From the NCBI RefSeq assembly GCF_020184175.1, contig NC_065531.1, positions 87,576,604-87,640,603 on the forward strand: a stretch of DNA of 64,000 bases, in the 5' to 3' direction. Positions 1 through 14,900 of this stretch are shown piece by piece. The stretch's first letter is position 1; each line of letters opens with the position of its first letter. The stretch comes from Aphis gossypii. Its lineage: Eukaryota; Arthropoda; Insecta; Hemiptera; Aphididae. The notes beneath the pieces were generated by a model. That model worked only from the letters and a program-made list of their open reading frames with translations, did not search any database and was not told the origin of the DNA. The translations under genes were made by a program, and so were the position numbers.

Positions 1-2882
1 TTTGGTAAATTTTAATATTTTTCGTATGTCACCATAAAGACTCACACAGGAACTCTTCACTGCCTCCTTTTCATGAACTATAATAATAATAGTAAATTAT
101 AATAACTCTTATTTTTATTATTTGCTGAATAGAAGGGTGCTTACGGTATTATAAACTTAATGTATGTTGCTTATGATATCGTTGATAAAAGATTGTTAGT
201 AGTTATTTAAAAAAAAAAAAAAACTTTTTATAAGTACCTAGTTGTGAATTATTGACCTACCTATGTATATTGTATGTATTTAATATTATGTTATATGCAC
301 ATATAAAATAAATTGCAAGTTAATAAAATCAGATTCATTAGGTAGGTACTTATAACATTAAAAACAAAATAAATTGTAGATTTAATTTTTTCTCTAATTA
401 TAAATAGTTAAAGTTATAATTTAATAATAAAATAAATATATTAATTTTAATTTTAATGACACAAATTATTATATCTACAGCCGTCATTAATAGCGATAAT
501 ACTTGATGGTATAGTAATATGATATGTAATACAATATCAGTAGTTAAAATTGTATAATATCAACTATTCCATTCTATATTTCTATTGTCTATTTATATGT
601 TACGAATATTTACGTAATTAAGACGTTTAATTTGAGACGTCACATGAAATTTTTTTCGATAAAAATAGTTTTTAAATTTACCAAAATTAAATCTTTAACT
701 TAAACCATGTATGATATTCAATTCTATATAAATTTAATTTAATTAAACATAAGATCTAATTTACCTATAACTTTATAAGTGCATTATTAGTGTTTTTATA
801 TTATGTATAGATTGTATAATTATCTTAGTTAGTATACTCGTATATCAATAATGCAGTGCTTTATTATCATTATTATGTATAATGTCTATTTTACTAAAAT
901 GATTTTAATAATATCTTTAAATCTGGATATTATCGTTCAGGAAAAACGTATTAACATTACTTTTAAATTTATTAAAAAACAAATAACATTGATAATATTT
1001 TTTGTTCATTTTGTTTTTTGTTTTGCTGTATAACTCGTAACGCAAACATGGTACCTATACAATATACAAAATAGTATAATAATGTTGTATGGTCATTGTA
1101 GTTTTATTTGTTTATTTCATGATAAAGTATTAAATAATATACACATAAGGTTAGGTCAATCAAAATGGTAATTAGTATTTTATTGTACTTTATTGTATCT
1201 ATTGACTCAATCATGCATATATCTTTTAGGTTATATTAGGTTTAGTTAAGTTATGGTTATTTCCAATCGACTACTACAATAGTGTATCACAAAACACGCA
1301 AATAGATTATTACAAACAAATCTATTATTATTTTAACCATCTGCCTGGAATTTCTATATGTTTATTGTTCATAATCAAATATGGAATAATTAAATTAAAT
1401 AAAGATATAATTAATTATTATTTTTTTTTTACAATAGTACATTTTAAAAATTATAATAAAATTTTTTTTCTAACTGTTATATGCTATTTTTAGCAGCATA
1501 TTTTACTAATGTGAAAAATAGGTAAGGATCGGCACAACTACTTTATTTTGATAATGTGTTTCATCCTATATTATGTATAATTTAGACAACGGAAATCCGT
1601 CGTCGGATGGTTGGCACTTAGTGTCATCTCACCCAGAGGTCATGATCGATCGGCACGATTTTCGATACATCCGCATGTCTTTGCACATATCAGAACATGT
1701 CAAATTTTTAACAGCTTAGGGTTGGTTTTAAGAACAGGACAGGAGGCAACAGAAATTACCAATGGGTGTTATACCAGATAAAACTCTTAAAACAAAAATG
1801 TATATTTTTCTATGTAAGAGAAACATAATTATAATATTATCATATTTATTTATTTTAAATTAATTCAACATCAATTTTTCATATTATACTTTATAATTTT
1901 TAATTGGTAAATATAGTTGTTATGAACAACTATTGATTACTAAATAATGGTTAGCTTATTCTTATTATTTATTGGCAATTTATAATAAACGTTAGGCAAC
2001 CAAATTATTTTCAGTATTGATATTTACCAAAATAAATTTATTTTTAACAATACTCAAATACCAACTGTTAAGATTTCAAAAATATATAATGATATATTGT
2101 TGGTTGTTGAATAACGATATTGACTATAAGTTATACATTTTATGTTGTAACATTATTCATGTTAGTTTTATGCCATTTATACGTAATATTTTTATCAAGA
2201 TTTCACGTTTAAATTTAATATTTGAATTCCTTGTAAACCGATTACTAGAACAATAGTATATAGATTTGTGAATCATATACAAGAATATAATATGTGTTAT
2301 AACTTTAGATTTAAAATGTAAACATTAAAATAAACTTGTTTGAGTGAGTATAATTGTAAATCATTATCAATTTTTAGGTAAATTATAATTAATTAATACT
2401 TAATAGGGCTTAAATCAAATTTTTATTGAATTGATGGAAGGGTGGCTATTTTTTTTTGTAAATTTAATTGAATTTTAAACATGCTATTAAATTATATATT
2501 TATAAATATAAATGACTAAGTACATTCATATTATCTTAAATTTGGGAAATTTGATAGGGTTTAAACCCTTAAAGTTTATGTATAGTTTCAAAGGATTATT
2601 TAAATCATTATCACAAACGATAAATTAAGATATAAATAAAAATACTTTCAAGTTAGGATTCTTCATGAGAATTTGATACTCAGGAATTAAAGGCGTGAAC
2701 TTTTTAATTACAGCTTTATGATGATTATAAATATTATATGAAATAATACTACAATTAGTATTATTTCATAAATATGATTGGTTTTTCGTAAAAATGAATT
2801 AAAACTGATTTATTATTAATGGAGAAACGAAGTACTAATTATAAAGTAAATATTATAACATAAAAGATTCTTAAAATTAATA
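1..2882. other. AT-rich non-coding DNA
   Basis: The short open frames here (851-1033, 2017-2256) are Ile/Phe/Asn-rich by-products of composition. A small CG-containing patch at 1580-1690 (CGTCGTCGGATGG...CGATCGATCGGC) and a 14-bp palindrome AGGGTTTAAACCCT (2556-2569) are the only distinct features. Confidence 0.6.
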
Positions 2883-3035
2883 TAGGCTGACAAATCATTT
2901 GCTTTCACAACCGCTGTTTTTCGTATACATTTTCATTAATAATTATCATTGAAATCAAATTTGTAACATAAATTACAGTGATTAGGATTTAGGAGCACTC
3001 AACAGTCAACATAGGTACAAGCAGAGTGACTTTTC
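2883..3035 (-). repeat. Short relic D of the same repeat family
   Basis: GGCTGACAAATCAT, then GTTTTTCGTATACA and ATTATCATTGAAATCAAATTT match 43231-43305 of copy B in order and orientation. A weaker AAGCAGAGTGACTTTTCTTG follows, corresponding to the GCAGAGCGGTACTCACTTGC terminus. Only the terminal part of the element is present. Confidence 0.6.
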
Positions 3036-3157
3036 TTGGTTTTTGTTTTCAAGTTGTGACAGTTCTACAAAACATTTAACAAGGTGATATATTTTTTTTT
3101 TGTATAACATAATATTTAATTAAATTAAGTTATTTATTCATTTTTCATTGAACACGT

Positions 3158-3185
3158 TAATAATAATAATAATAATAATAATAAA
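3158..3185. repeat. (TAA)n microsatellite
   Basis: About nine uninterrupted TAA/ATA units. Confidence 0.9.
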
Positions 3186-4119
3186 ATACATGTTTGAATA
3201 TATACATCCATTTTTTGTTTGTTTTTTTAATTATTACGTTACACATACTGGATGTGAATAATAGAGCACCGAGTGCGACAGACTAAATTGTTTCTTTATG
3301 TTGTTGTGTTTTAAATATTATTTATGTATAATACTTGTAAAACTCAACGTAATATAAATTTTATATTTTCAAAATTACATGACGTGTTTTTGACCGACTG
3401 TTGTCAATGCTGTTGTCTTTTAACAGCCCAGTCCGTTTTTCCTGAGTCACCAGTCTATTTTTTTTCGATTTTTGTTTCCTGCATCATTTTTTGACTGTCT
3501 AAATTTCTTTGAATAAATATTGCTTTTATTACACGTATCAAATACCTCCAGTCTCCACTAAGAAATCTCTTTATTATGTACTATTTTTCATTGTTGCATG
3601 TGCATCTAATATAATATATTATCCATTTATTAAGCGTATCACGCAAGTAACATATAGCTTAACGCTTAAATAAAAATTAAGTTAAAAAAAAAATTGTTTT
3701 TTATTTACTAGTGTCGACATATATTCAGCCGTCCTTAATTTTTTTTAACTTGGAAATTGTTTGATTTGTTCTATGCATTTGTGTCGGAAACTAAACAATT
3801 AATAATTAATTGCTAAATAATTTACTTTTGTTTTGATATAATATGTTCCGGTAGTCATAACTGGTTTCGCTATGTCAATCATAATAATTATATTGAATTA
3901 GTTCGTTTTGATAACCTTTGAATATTATTTATTTATATTTTTGTAATTTGACTGGACTGTCACATGTATTAACAAAGTCGTAATATTTATATAAAATCAA
4001 AATTAAAATATCGATTTTTTTTATTCACATGCTAAAAGATATGACTTATTGAATTATAATAATAACCATATATATATTGTTTTGAGTTTTTTAAAATGTT
4101 ATATTATTTATTATAAAGG

Positions 4120-4700
4120 TTGTGCGAATGACGATGGTGTACAATCATTTTTATGTTCACCGAATCGACTTAAACGGGTGACTGGGCGTCTTAAGATGGT
4201 TTCACACAAACGAATGCTGTAGTTCTTTGTGAAGTCAAGTTTCCTCAAACAACTTTTCATTCGTTCCTCTTTTTTCATCTCTTGTTCGATGGCCTTTATG
4301 TGAATACTGATGTTGGGGAGATTTATATGCCTGTCGGGCTTTACTTATACTTAATGCAAAAGGCTTAATGCGCCTGATCCATTAAAAAGCAAGAGAGGCA
4401 AAAAGCTAAGGCTTGTCTTAAATAAAATTCTGAAAAAATCCAACAGTTGTGTGCACATTTGAAGACGAGTTTTATTTCGATTTCAGTAAACATCAGTGTG
4501 CAATACCAATAGAAAAATCTAAAAAATCATACTGCGGAATAGTGGAATGGAGATAGACTGCCGCTACCAGTCGTGTGTACACAATGTGGTTTTTGAAAAG
4601 CTCTTAAGAGATATGTTTTCTTACGGCCCTGAACCCCATTTTTTTTTTAGCTAAACAAACGAGAATAAATTAGCAACATCATAGCATGTATGGTTTACAC
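4120..4700. other. Slightly GC-richer stretch, no gene
   Basis: There is no open frame or repeat that I recognise. Words such as GGTGACTGGGCGTCTTAAG and CCTGTCGGGC distinguish it from its AT-rich flanks. Confidence 0.2.
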
Positions 4701-7700
4701 GTCAAATGCATACGTCGCCGTCGTATAATATATATAGTTTGTATAGTGTATACAATACACATAATATATATAACACACATGCATATATATACGATGACAT
4801 GTTGATTTCGATTCTCGTCAATTTTCAATGGAAATAAAAGTTTAAATATTCAGTAGACTTTTTTATTTTTTATTTTTTTTTATGATATACATACATTTTT
4901 AAAACATTGTTTTAATTATTTTTATTTTTATACATTGTTTATATACCTATTATCAATTCTATATACTTATAAATATATTTTAAGTTCGTTTACAATGGTT
5001 TTTTTGTACTGTGCCTATATATTCATACAATACGTATAAATTATAATATTTTAAATATTTCTGTATTTTTAAGATTTGTATCATTTATATTACTGATAAA
5101 GTATAGTGAAATTAATTTTGATTTAAAATTTAGTATAATATATAAATCAAGTATTATAATCCGACTAAAATGTTTAAAATATAAATTGTATAATAATATT
5201 TATTATAATGATTCAAGACAAACGAACCACATTTTGAATATTATATACTTTCATTGAAATACAACGAATGAAAAAATCTAATGTTTTTATTGAATTATTA
5301 GTTATAAGTAAAACAGTTAAAAGTAATAATAATTGTATAAACAAATACAAATTGTTGGGGTGTTTGTTTGAATTAAAAATTATTGCAAAATACGATTATG
5401 AACGTTTTCCATTTAAGTGAAATAAGGGTCAAAACGGTTGCGTACTTTTAAAAAGGTAGGTACTATATAGGTATAGGTTAGGTATAAGTATTATACCTAT
5501 CGTTGGTCATGACCGTTTTTGATCGTTCATGAGCGTAAAAATGTGAAACGTTTGATTATTTAGTTTATTCGTTTATAAAAGTATGTTATTACCTATGTAA
5601 TGTATAATGATTAAATTTCAATTATTATATCAAAGTACGATATTCTAAAAATTATATTAAATAGTATATGATAATATTAGGTCAAAAGAAAAATAGAATG
5701 AAAAAAAAATGTTTAACTTAATATTGTAAAGTTGATTCAATTTTTTCAATTAATGCAGAAGTGTGTACTTTTGATAGCTTTCATACCACTAGTAAATGTA
5801 TACAGTGTTATAAATTAATTACAACGATATTGATATAGTTTTGTATATCATTTTCACTTTTGCGTTAAATTTATCCATCTTGCTTTGTGAAAATATAATA
5901 ATATTATGTTGTATAATATCATTTGCAAACCTATCGTATAAATATTATGTTGGTTGGTATATACACATAAAATATTTACATATTATACGCACAAATGTTT
6001 AAGATTTATGAGCCGTTGGGCATTCAAAAGTGCACAAGTGTGATGTATGGAATAATGTTTCGGGTGCATGTTGTACATATAGTTTTCTAAGTTCTAATGC
6101 ATTATTGTAATTACAATAATTTTTTTATCGATGAAACATTTGCATATATTATTGTTTATTATTATAACATATACAAATATAACAACAATAAATTACGTAG
6201 TATTTGTCATTAAATATGCGGAATTTATTGGTCTTACTCAAAGTAAAATTATTTTCTTACTATTATTTAACCTTTACTGGCGTCAAGGGTATGATATAAA
6301 TTAAAATATCTAATAAAAAATGATTAGTTTACTGCGCTGTTTATTAAATATATATTTTATGACAAAATTATTATTTATGTGCTATTTTTAAAATTACATT
6401 TATAGATCATCGTATTATAGTTAGGTACGTGAAAGCCATACGTACCATACGCGCATTACGATAAAGCCATAATCATTCAACCATTGTACACAAGTTCTCT
6501 GCTGAATTCTTACAAAGTCGTTTTTGATACGTCAAAAATTATATTATAATATAATATATATATTATATATTATATTATATTATTATTATATTATATTATA
6601 TATTATATTATTATATTATTATTATATATTATATAATATATATATTATAATTATATTTATTAATTATAATTAATAAATATGACTGAAATACACTTTTCTG
6701 AACTCCACTTACTGTCGATTTTGTTTGTTGAATTTTATGTGAAATTTCTCATCAAAGACGATGATTTATGATTTAATTTGTGGTTAAACTTGCAGACGAT
6801 TTCATAAAATATGTGATGTACGTAATAATACATTTATAAATTGTAAGTTAGCATATTTCCACTTGATAAGTTCATAGCACTTAAATATTTTGTTTTATTT
6901 TTCACCTTATGTCAGTATCAATTTTATGTAGAGAATACAAATATTTAGTAACACTACCATAATAATAAAATATAATAATCAATTGTTATTAACATTAGAA
7001 TTATCGTCTCAAGTATTATCAACCACATTACTAAGATTTTTAATCTATATTTAAACTGCGCGATTAAGATAAGTTCACCCCATATTTCTATTATTCTATG
7101 AACATAGTGAATTTATGAAAATATTTTATGCTTAGTGAAACTATTATAGTATACACATTTTCTTGAAACTAAACATATCTTGAAATCGGTGACGGAGTCA
7201 AGTTAGGGTCATTCAACAAATTCTAACAGAAATAATGTAATGTTTTGAAAGAAAAAAAAGAATAAGACAAAAAGTCAAGGACGACTTTAGCCATAACCCT
7301 TTTTGCCTGTTTGAAGCACCACTTGACACCTGAATGTTATCAGTATAGATAGGTACTTTACGAGTAGGTACCTCACTGAATGATGAGTCATACATATATA
7401 TTATGGGGAGTGAATTATTTTTAGTGACGTTATTCAAATCGACCCGATCCCTTCAAAAGTGTTATTATCACGAATTTTCCTTTTTTCCACCAAATATAAT
7501 AAAGTAGTAAGTATTTTCATCTAAAAATAATTACAATTTTTTTCGCTTAAAGTTTTAACGTTAAAAGTTATACATTTTCTCAAAATTATTTATTTTTCAA
7601 ATTATTTTACAATGCACCTACCTACATGAATTGTATATATATATAAAAATTCTACAAAATATATATATGTGTGTATATTAATAGTATGGGTGATTCACTA

Positions 7701-8694
7701 AGCGTGTTCATCTTTTCTTTTTTTATAATAATACAGTTTTTCAAATGAGAATTTGTCTTTTTTTACTGTAATTTATTAAGTATTAATTTTAGTGGATATT
7801 TTTTTGAATATTTTAATGTACCTAATTCAAATTTTAAACGACCAGTTCATATTATTGAAAGTTTATACTAAGAGTAATTATAATCTTTAGAAATGGTTGT
7901 ACAACATTTAAAATAAATATTTAATATAAGATCTAGTGTTTGTTAGTGTCATATTTTCGTTACATAAAACATCATAAAATTAAATATAAATTTAAATCAC
8001 AATAATTGTTTTTTTTACTACATATATATGTACATAATGTATATAGTATATATTATAATTAAATACTAATAATTTGATCAAATTGTATCCATATTAGTTT
8101 GTTGTTCACTTTCATACCAAATAATAAGCTTGTGTTGTTTCACTGTGATAAATTATGATTATTTTATTAAGTAGGGTGATTATGACTAAATTTTATAAAA
8201 AATAAAATTTTTAAAAAGTAAAAGCAGTCGAATTATAGTTTTTTTATAGTAATTTTGACTACAATTTTAGATAAACTAACAAAAAATATATTTTTATCTA
8301 TTTTACGTAAAAATAACGCATTTATTTAAGGAATTGAGGAACCAGCACAATGAATATCATAAATAAAATATTCGTCACTAAATAGTAATCGCTGAATGTA
8401 AACAATCATCTCTAGAAGATCTCATAACAAAACCAAAATAAATTATATTTAAAAAAAAATTGCTTGAATCTCTATTTGAAACGATTGTTCTTAACATTTT
8501 AAACCTGAAACCGTGAGTGAAAAGAATATAATTATTTTTAGATGAATAGAGGAACTAATTTATGATATTTGGTTAAAAATGGATGTGGGTACAAATGGAA
8601 AAGTAATTTTTTAGCAAATGGAATTGCTTTCTCGAAATTGGTAACAACTCAAACATTTTCTATTGCACTTATTATTCTTTGAAAAAAAAAAAAC
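4700..8694. other. AT-rich non-coding DNA
   Basis: Apart from the AT palindromic tract at 6538-6680, I see only A/T homopolymers and TAGGTAC-type words. The 74-codon minus frame at 7213-7437 shows no motif. Confidence 0.6.
6538..6680. repeat. AT-only low-complexity palindromic tract
   Basis: Roughly 140 bp made almost only of A and T, in TAT, TATTAT and TAATTATAATTA words. It is largely self-complementary and could extrude as a cruciform. Confidence 0.85.
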
Positions 8695-9010
8695 AAAATA
8701 TTAATATTGCCTTTAAAGTCTTGTGCGTGGGACATTTAAATCGATCGATGAAAAGCACTCCAATCATGCTTGCGAAAAAGCGTCGTGGTTTGGGATCATG
8801 ATGAGCGCGTAAAATACGTAGGTATGCACAACGGGACGCGTTTTATCTTTCTAACTGTTCGACGCGCTCCTTTCGCTCTGTTCAATCGCGATAACTGTAT
8901 AGTGACGCGGTCCTTGTACGTATCATACCACGTGGGTGGCTAATGGAAATGCACCCTAATGAAATCGCCAAACAAAACTCCAGTTTAACTTCGGTCTACC
9001 ATCGCTAACC
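8695..9010. other. GC-richer non-coding island with an E-box
   Basis: This stretch stands out from its AT-rich flanks by many CG dinucleotides (for example GACGCGCTCC and GACGCGGTCC). It has no open frame of note on either strand. It holds a CACGTG E-box (8929-8934) and two TAAT homeodomain-type cores flanking ATGCACC (8941-8961). This suggests a conserved regulatory element, which cannot be shown without a second genome. Confidence 0.35.
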
Positions 9011-12000
9011 CTCCCAGTTACTTTTCTGATTTATATATTATAATATAATCTTATGCGAGTTTTATTGTATAATATTTTTAATTTTTATTATTGTAATTAT
9101 ATCAGTTAATAACCAGTTAATATTAATGTTTTTATATGTTATTGCGCATATGAAAACAATTTAATTGTGGGGTTTCTCAATTCTATGAACGGTAAAAACG
9201 TTTTAGTGAAATTCATGTACAATTTACTGAGCTCCCAATTATAATCTTTCTGATCGGCGTTTGGAACTTAAAAATATATATTTTAAGTTAATAAATTATA
9301 GCCTATTATTATTAGACTATTAATCTGTCATTAATAAATAATGTGATGTTTAAGGTTTTTTGGTATCTATCTGCTTTTAAACTATAAATATAAATCATAT
9401 TATATTAAGTATTATTATAAAGTATATACCATACTGCACTTTATTGATATTTATCTGTCTTAATGTATATGGACATTGAGTATTATAGTTATGGGTATGA
9501 AATATGGAGCATCAAATATTAATTAAAATATTCAATATTGAAAAATTATTATTATATATTTAATGAAAATTATTTATTTATGTTAAAGTCGTAAATTAAA
9601 TTTAAATTTAAAATAATATAAAGCTTTTCATGTTTAAAAAAAAATTAAACAATAATATATAATCTATCGTAATATAGGTACTGAAAAAATGTACTAAACT
9701 AATTTTGAAGATGATAATATATGACTTGGAGGTGCTATCGCTTGTATTCCTGTGTGAATACATGACATATCATTTCATATAGAGAATATATAAAAGAGAA
9801 TAGTATATAGAAAATTTCACCATACAGACCGACTTGTATACAGTTTTTGACCATCAATATAATAATTACATTTTCATATAATGTTGAATTAAAGTTATCC
9901 CATGGTTGAGTACATATTTGAATAAAAAAAATAATATATTCCTAAGAACCCAACAATGTCGGATTATTAAATTTTGCCGAAATAATTATGTTAGTAAAAC
10001 AATAGTTTAACGTGACCATTGGGTTTAAAAAAAATGCAGGTAGGTAGTAACACATAACGTAGGTATGTATACAAATAATAATATTTTTATTGGATCGTTA
10101 CACTTTTCATATGATTATAAATACGTCGTTGAAAAGTCTCCTAATTTTTTTTTGCGTTAAACTAACACCATTTATATTGTTCATAAATGAAACCATGAAC
10201 ACATATTTTATTTTAGTAACGAACATTTTTTTTTTTGTATATTTATTTTATTTTTTGTTGTAATAGTGATAATAGGTTTATTATCATACTATAGTATTAT
10301 AAGCATTAAAATAATAAACGAAATTAACGGGTATATGAATATAAATATGTATAACATAGGTAATATAATAGTTGCTTTAAAGGTTTATATTCGCGTATTA
10401 TTGTATTAACATAATATATTTAAAAAATATTGTCAGTAATATAAAAGGTAAAATCAAAAATCGTCAGTAAGCTCTAAAAAAAAGGTTAGTCGTGTATTCA
10501 TGTTGCATGTGTTTTATATAAAACAAAGCTTAAAATATTGTATTATATAATTTGAATTTTATATACAACTACATATTTTATTCAATCGACAAGTTACAAT
10601 TACCTAATTTTTTTTTATCATAATATAGATACAAAACTTTACATTATTTTTAGTAGAATGGGATTTATTCATAAATCTGATCGTGTAAAAGTAAACGATC
10701 TCCACGTGTATGATTATGCAAGTTTTTAAAATAAATTTAAAATATACCATGCGTAATTTATTGTCCAATGTGTAGTGTAGACATTTTGTTATTTATATGG
10801 TAGAAATAATATTGAAATGCATTTTAGTCGATGTATATTTTCTTAGCTTGTTATAACTAATATAACTTAATGTTGTATTAATACAATAAATTGTATGTTG
10901 GTTTTCTAGTCATTAAGAACAAAAACTTGAACTTGGTTAATTGTTGTTAATTGTCATTGTCGTCATTGTTATTGAATTCTTGAAGTAAAAATTTAATTAA
11001 CTTGTCATTAAACTACATTAAACGAAAGAGCAATCATGTTAGAGAACATACTTAAGCATTTTCATATTTTAGGATAACATGACGAAACGATTATTTCATT
11101 TGAAAATTATGTAAACAAAATGTCAATCTTGCACGAACTTAATATATTAAATTTATTCCAACTGTAGTTTGTGCATGAAATAATACTAATAAAATAACTG
11201 TGACTGATACGAAAGAGTAAACCTTATCTCCAACCATTATACTCGGATGAAATTGTTACAACACACTCCGTGTTTCTAAAACTTACAATGTTTGATTTTC
11301 TAATTGGAAAATGGCTGTGAAGAATATGATCAGATAACATAGATCTATGGTATTAGATGCCGAGAAGGCGCGGTAACAATATGCGCACTTAATTTAAAGT
11401 TCATAGAATTATAATATTATTAATACGAGTGATGAATCAGAAATGTTACAATAATGACTTCATACTCCAAAACCTCGTAGAGTGCTATACATTTTTGTTC
11501 TCTGTCTTTCTCTTTCTCTCTCTCTCTCTTTCTCACACACCCAATTTCACACATTCTTCCGTAGCCTGGCTGGGTCTATTTTAAAGGTTGTAGGTGGTTG
11601 GTCAAGCAACAGGTGACCGTTGGAAGGTTCACGCAGAACATGACGTACCTAACGTTATGAAAGTAAGTGTACTGATCGGACATCCTGAGCTCTAACAAAA
11701 TGAAAATTCGATTATGAATTATAATGTTATATTATTATACTTAATCATATTGACATAAATATATTGGTTTTTAGTAAGAGTAATATTTTATTTAAAAATA
11801 AAGTGGTTAATTCGATATCTATAAAAGTAATGTTTCTAAATAATTATACGCTTTATGACTCCGAAAATATAAATTTACATTATTTGTCTTTTTGTCGATT
11901 TGTTTTAAAAATAATACTTAATGATTTTTAAAGTTAATATTGATCTAAATTATTTTCTTTCATTTCCCTAATTTTGCTAAATTTGTAGTCTTCAATTATA

Positions 12001-14900
12001 ACAAATAATTACTTTTCGAGTTTCAAATTAATCGTCAATTTTCAATTTTAAAGAAAATTTAAAAATAATATGAAAACAGAACTTAAATTTCAAATGTTTT
12101 AACACGCTATGATTATTCACATATGGTTACACAAGAACTACGACTACACAACGATTGTAAACTATCAAACGATGAAAACAGAATATATTATGTACACCAG
12201 TGGATATTAGATAAATATCTATAGCTGTATTTGATGTATTTTAGTTAAAAAATGATCTACAATTATTTACGTATGACAAATCAAACAATTAAGTATTCGT
12301 TTGATTAGATAACACAATACTTTCAGCTACTAGTTAGGCACAGTATTTTGTCCAAACGTGTTTTCATAAATATGCTCAAATGTGTATACAATGTTCAGGT
12401 AAACAATTTATGACCATATTTTGTTGTCATTCTTTTGGTTCCCTGCGGTAAAAAAAAATGATAGACAAAAGGATGGTTATTTTGTTGTACATTAGGTGTC
12501 TATTTGATCACTGGATCACTATAATGTGCATGTTAAATATATCTGTAATAATCATTATACAAAATACACAAATCAATACATTCATCGCTCCACATAAACT
12601 ATAAAATGCGTTTAAGTTTCGATTTATTTTGTCTATGAATAATAGTTAGTGATGTGTAATAATAATGTCTAAGATAAATATTAATATTTTTAAGACTAAT
12701 AAATTGGTACTTAATATTGTTGTTGGATCTGATATGACTTGAATAAAAATAAAAAAATAGATCTCAATAAGTTATGATTCGTATTTACATTTATATTAAC
12801 TGACGCGAATTAATATGAAAATTCGATTAAGGGATGGAGTTTAAAAATCATAAATTAAGTTAGTTCTGAATAAAACAGTATAGCCTTAACGTTTCTTGAA
12901 AATAAATAATAATGAAATTAAATTGTTATTTCTATTAAATGCACGATTTTTTAATAAACAATTTAAAATATATTTAAATCATAATCTATTTATAAAATGA
13001 ACGATAAATCAATCGTTAAATAAAGTAATGTTATTAAAATGTTTTTAAGAATATATATATAAAAATTGTAAATACATTTTTATTAAATTAATGCACACTT
13101 GATATTTTTAGAAAAATGATCATTAAACAAATTTTATATTTAAAAAGTAATGTATTGTATTTTAAAATACTTTAACTGACTCTAAATGTCTTAGTCTACC
13201 AGTTCAAAACTATTTCAGGTAGATGTGTACGTTTGTATGTAAATACAAATGTAGATATTCATCTTGTTATTATTTACTTTAAATTGTTGTACAAATGCTT
13301 ATAGAATATAGATCATAGATAGTAAATTGTTTTCTGATTAGGATTGATTATCATTCAACGGCTGTCTGTAGTTTTTGTGTACCGTGAATCAAACTTAACC
13401 ATAAATCAGTCTAAGATTGGCCAACTGCCAGGTTAAAAAACATCAATATCAATTAGGTCGTCAACAATGAAATCAAAAAAAAAAAAAAACTACAGTATTA
13501 TAGTTAAATTTAAGTGACTACTATGATTAAGCAAAAAAAAAATAAAATAATAATAAAAGTGATATTAATAAATCTGTGGTAAATCATTGGGGTGGTTGTC
13601 TTCAAATTTTAATGTGATGGTGATAAATCATTGCGTTGGAAGTTTGCGATTTTCGCTTATGGGATTTATCTAAAATCGATGAAAATTTAGTTAGAAAATG
13701 GTGCTTGTACTTGGTTCTTTGAATCGTTATTATGTGGTTAGAACGTGTTAAATTTATAATCAGTAAGCACAAAGTATGGAAAAATGTTTACTAAGCGATA
13801 ACGTGTCAAATGAGAGAAAAAAAAGAATCATTGTAAAACTGAGATAACTGCCTCAATCCTTGCAGAGCTTAAACCGACATCGTTTCATTTTAATGCAAAC
13901 ACGTTAAACTTTCAACTGTCAAATAAAACCGTTTAAGCTAGTCGTAACTTTTCCAGCATACGCTTAGCAAACGATTCAATATTACTGCGATCGAGTTGTA
14001 TACTATTGCTGTTTTCATCATACTTCGATCGATGTAATTGAAACTATTTCCTTTGATGTGACATCGATTTTCCCCTTGATGTTATTTTTCTTTTATATTG
14101 ATAATCCCAGACCACATCACACAAATCCTTCGTATCTCTATTTTAGAAGTTTTCACCATCCAAACATAGTTAAAAATCAAATATTTATAACTTTCGTCAT
14201 CTGTTTAATTTTATCAATCAATTTAAAATTAAATTGATCTATGTTGTATATGTGGTGTTAACATTTATATTGGAGATTTATTTTTAATGGAAATTTGTAA
14301 TATATCAATTCTACAAATAATTAAGTACACAGTTTTGTGTTATAAGTTATAACAATTTTTCAGTTATGTTATATTATATTGTTTGTGTATTATTATTTTT
14401 ATTCGGCAACCAAAAACCATTTAGCAAGATTTTAAATTTATGGACTTATACAACTCTGCTTGAAATATCATAAATTGTATTCAAAAATATTATTAAAATT
14501 ATGTTTTCAAAATTTAAAATGGAAGCGGAAAATTATTAACAGTTTTGATATAAATGGATTTATTTAAAATTCAACCAACGCGGTTGGCTGAAGATTTCAT
14601 AATAAATATTTTATTCCTGTTAGCAATTATATTTCATAAATTATACCTCATGATTAAAATATGTTTTCTAACCGTAATACGTAGATGTACGTATAATACA
14701 CCAACTGTCACCGCAGTTGATTATTTCCTGAAAAGTCTTGGAGTTTTACGAAAATTTGAATTGTTAAATAACCAATTATATTTGCATTTATCTTTTAATT
14801 TCCGAGATAAATCTACCACCCACCTTATTACACACTACAGTCTGTTCAGGGACTGGCATTTCCTTTTTACATTTTCGGTGATGCTTTCACCAGCGGCGAC
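9010..14900. other. AT-rich non-coding DNA
   Basis: The CT microsatellite near 11.5 kb and the short GC-richer stretches after it (11560-11700) and at 13840-14160 are the only interruptions. No exon or repeat family is recognised. Confidence 0.55.
11499..11540. repeat. CT-rich microsatellite
   Basis: Imperfect TCTTTCTC/CTCTCT array followed by CACACAC, in a locally GC-richer stretch. Confidence 0.85.
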
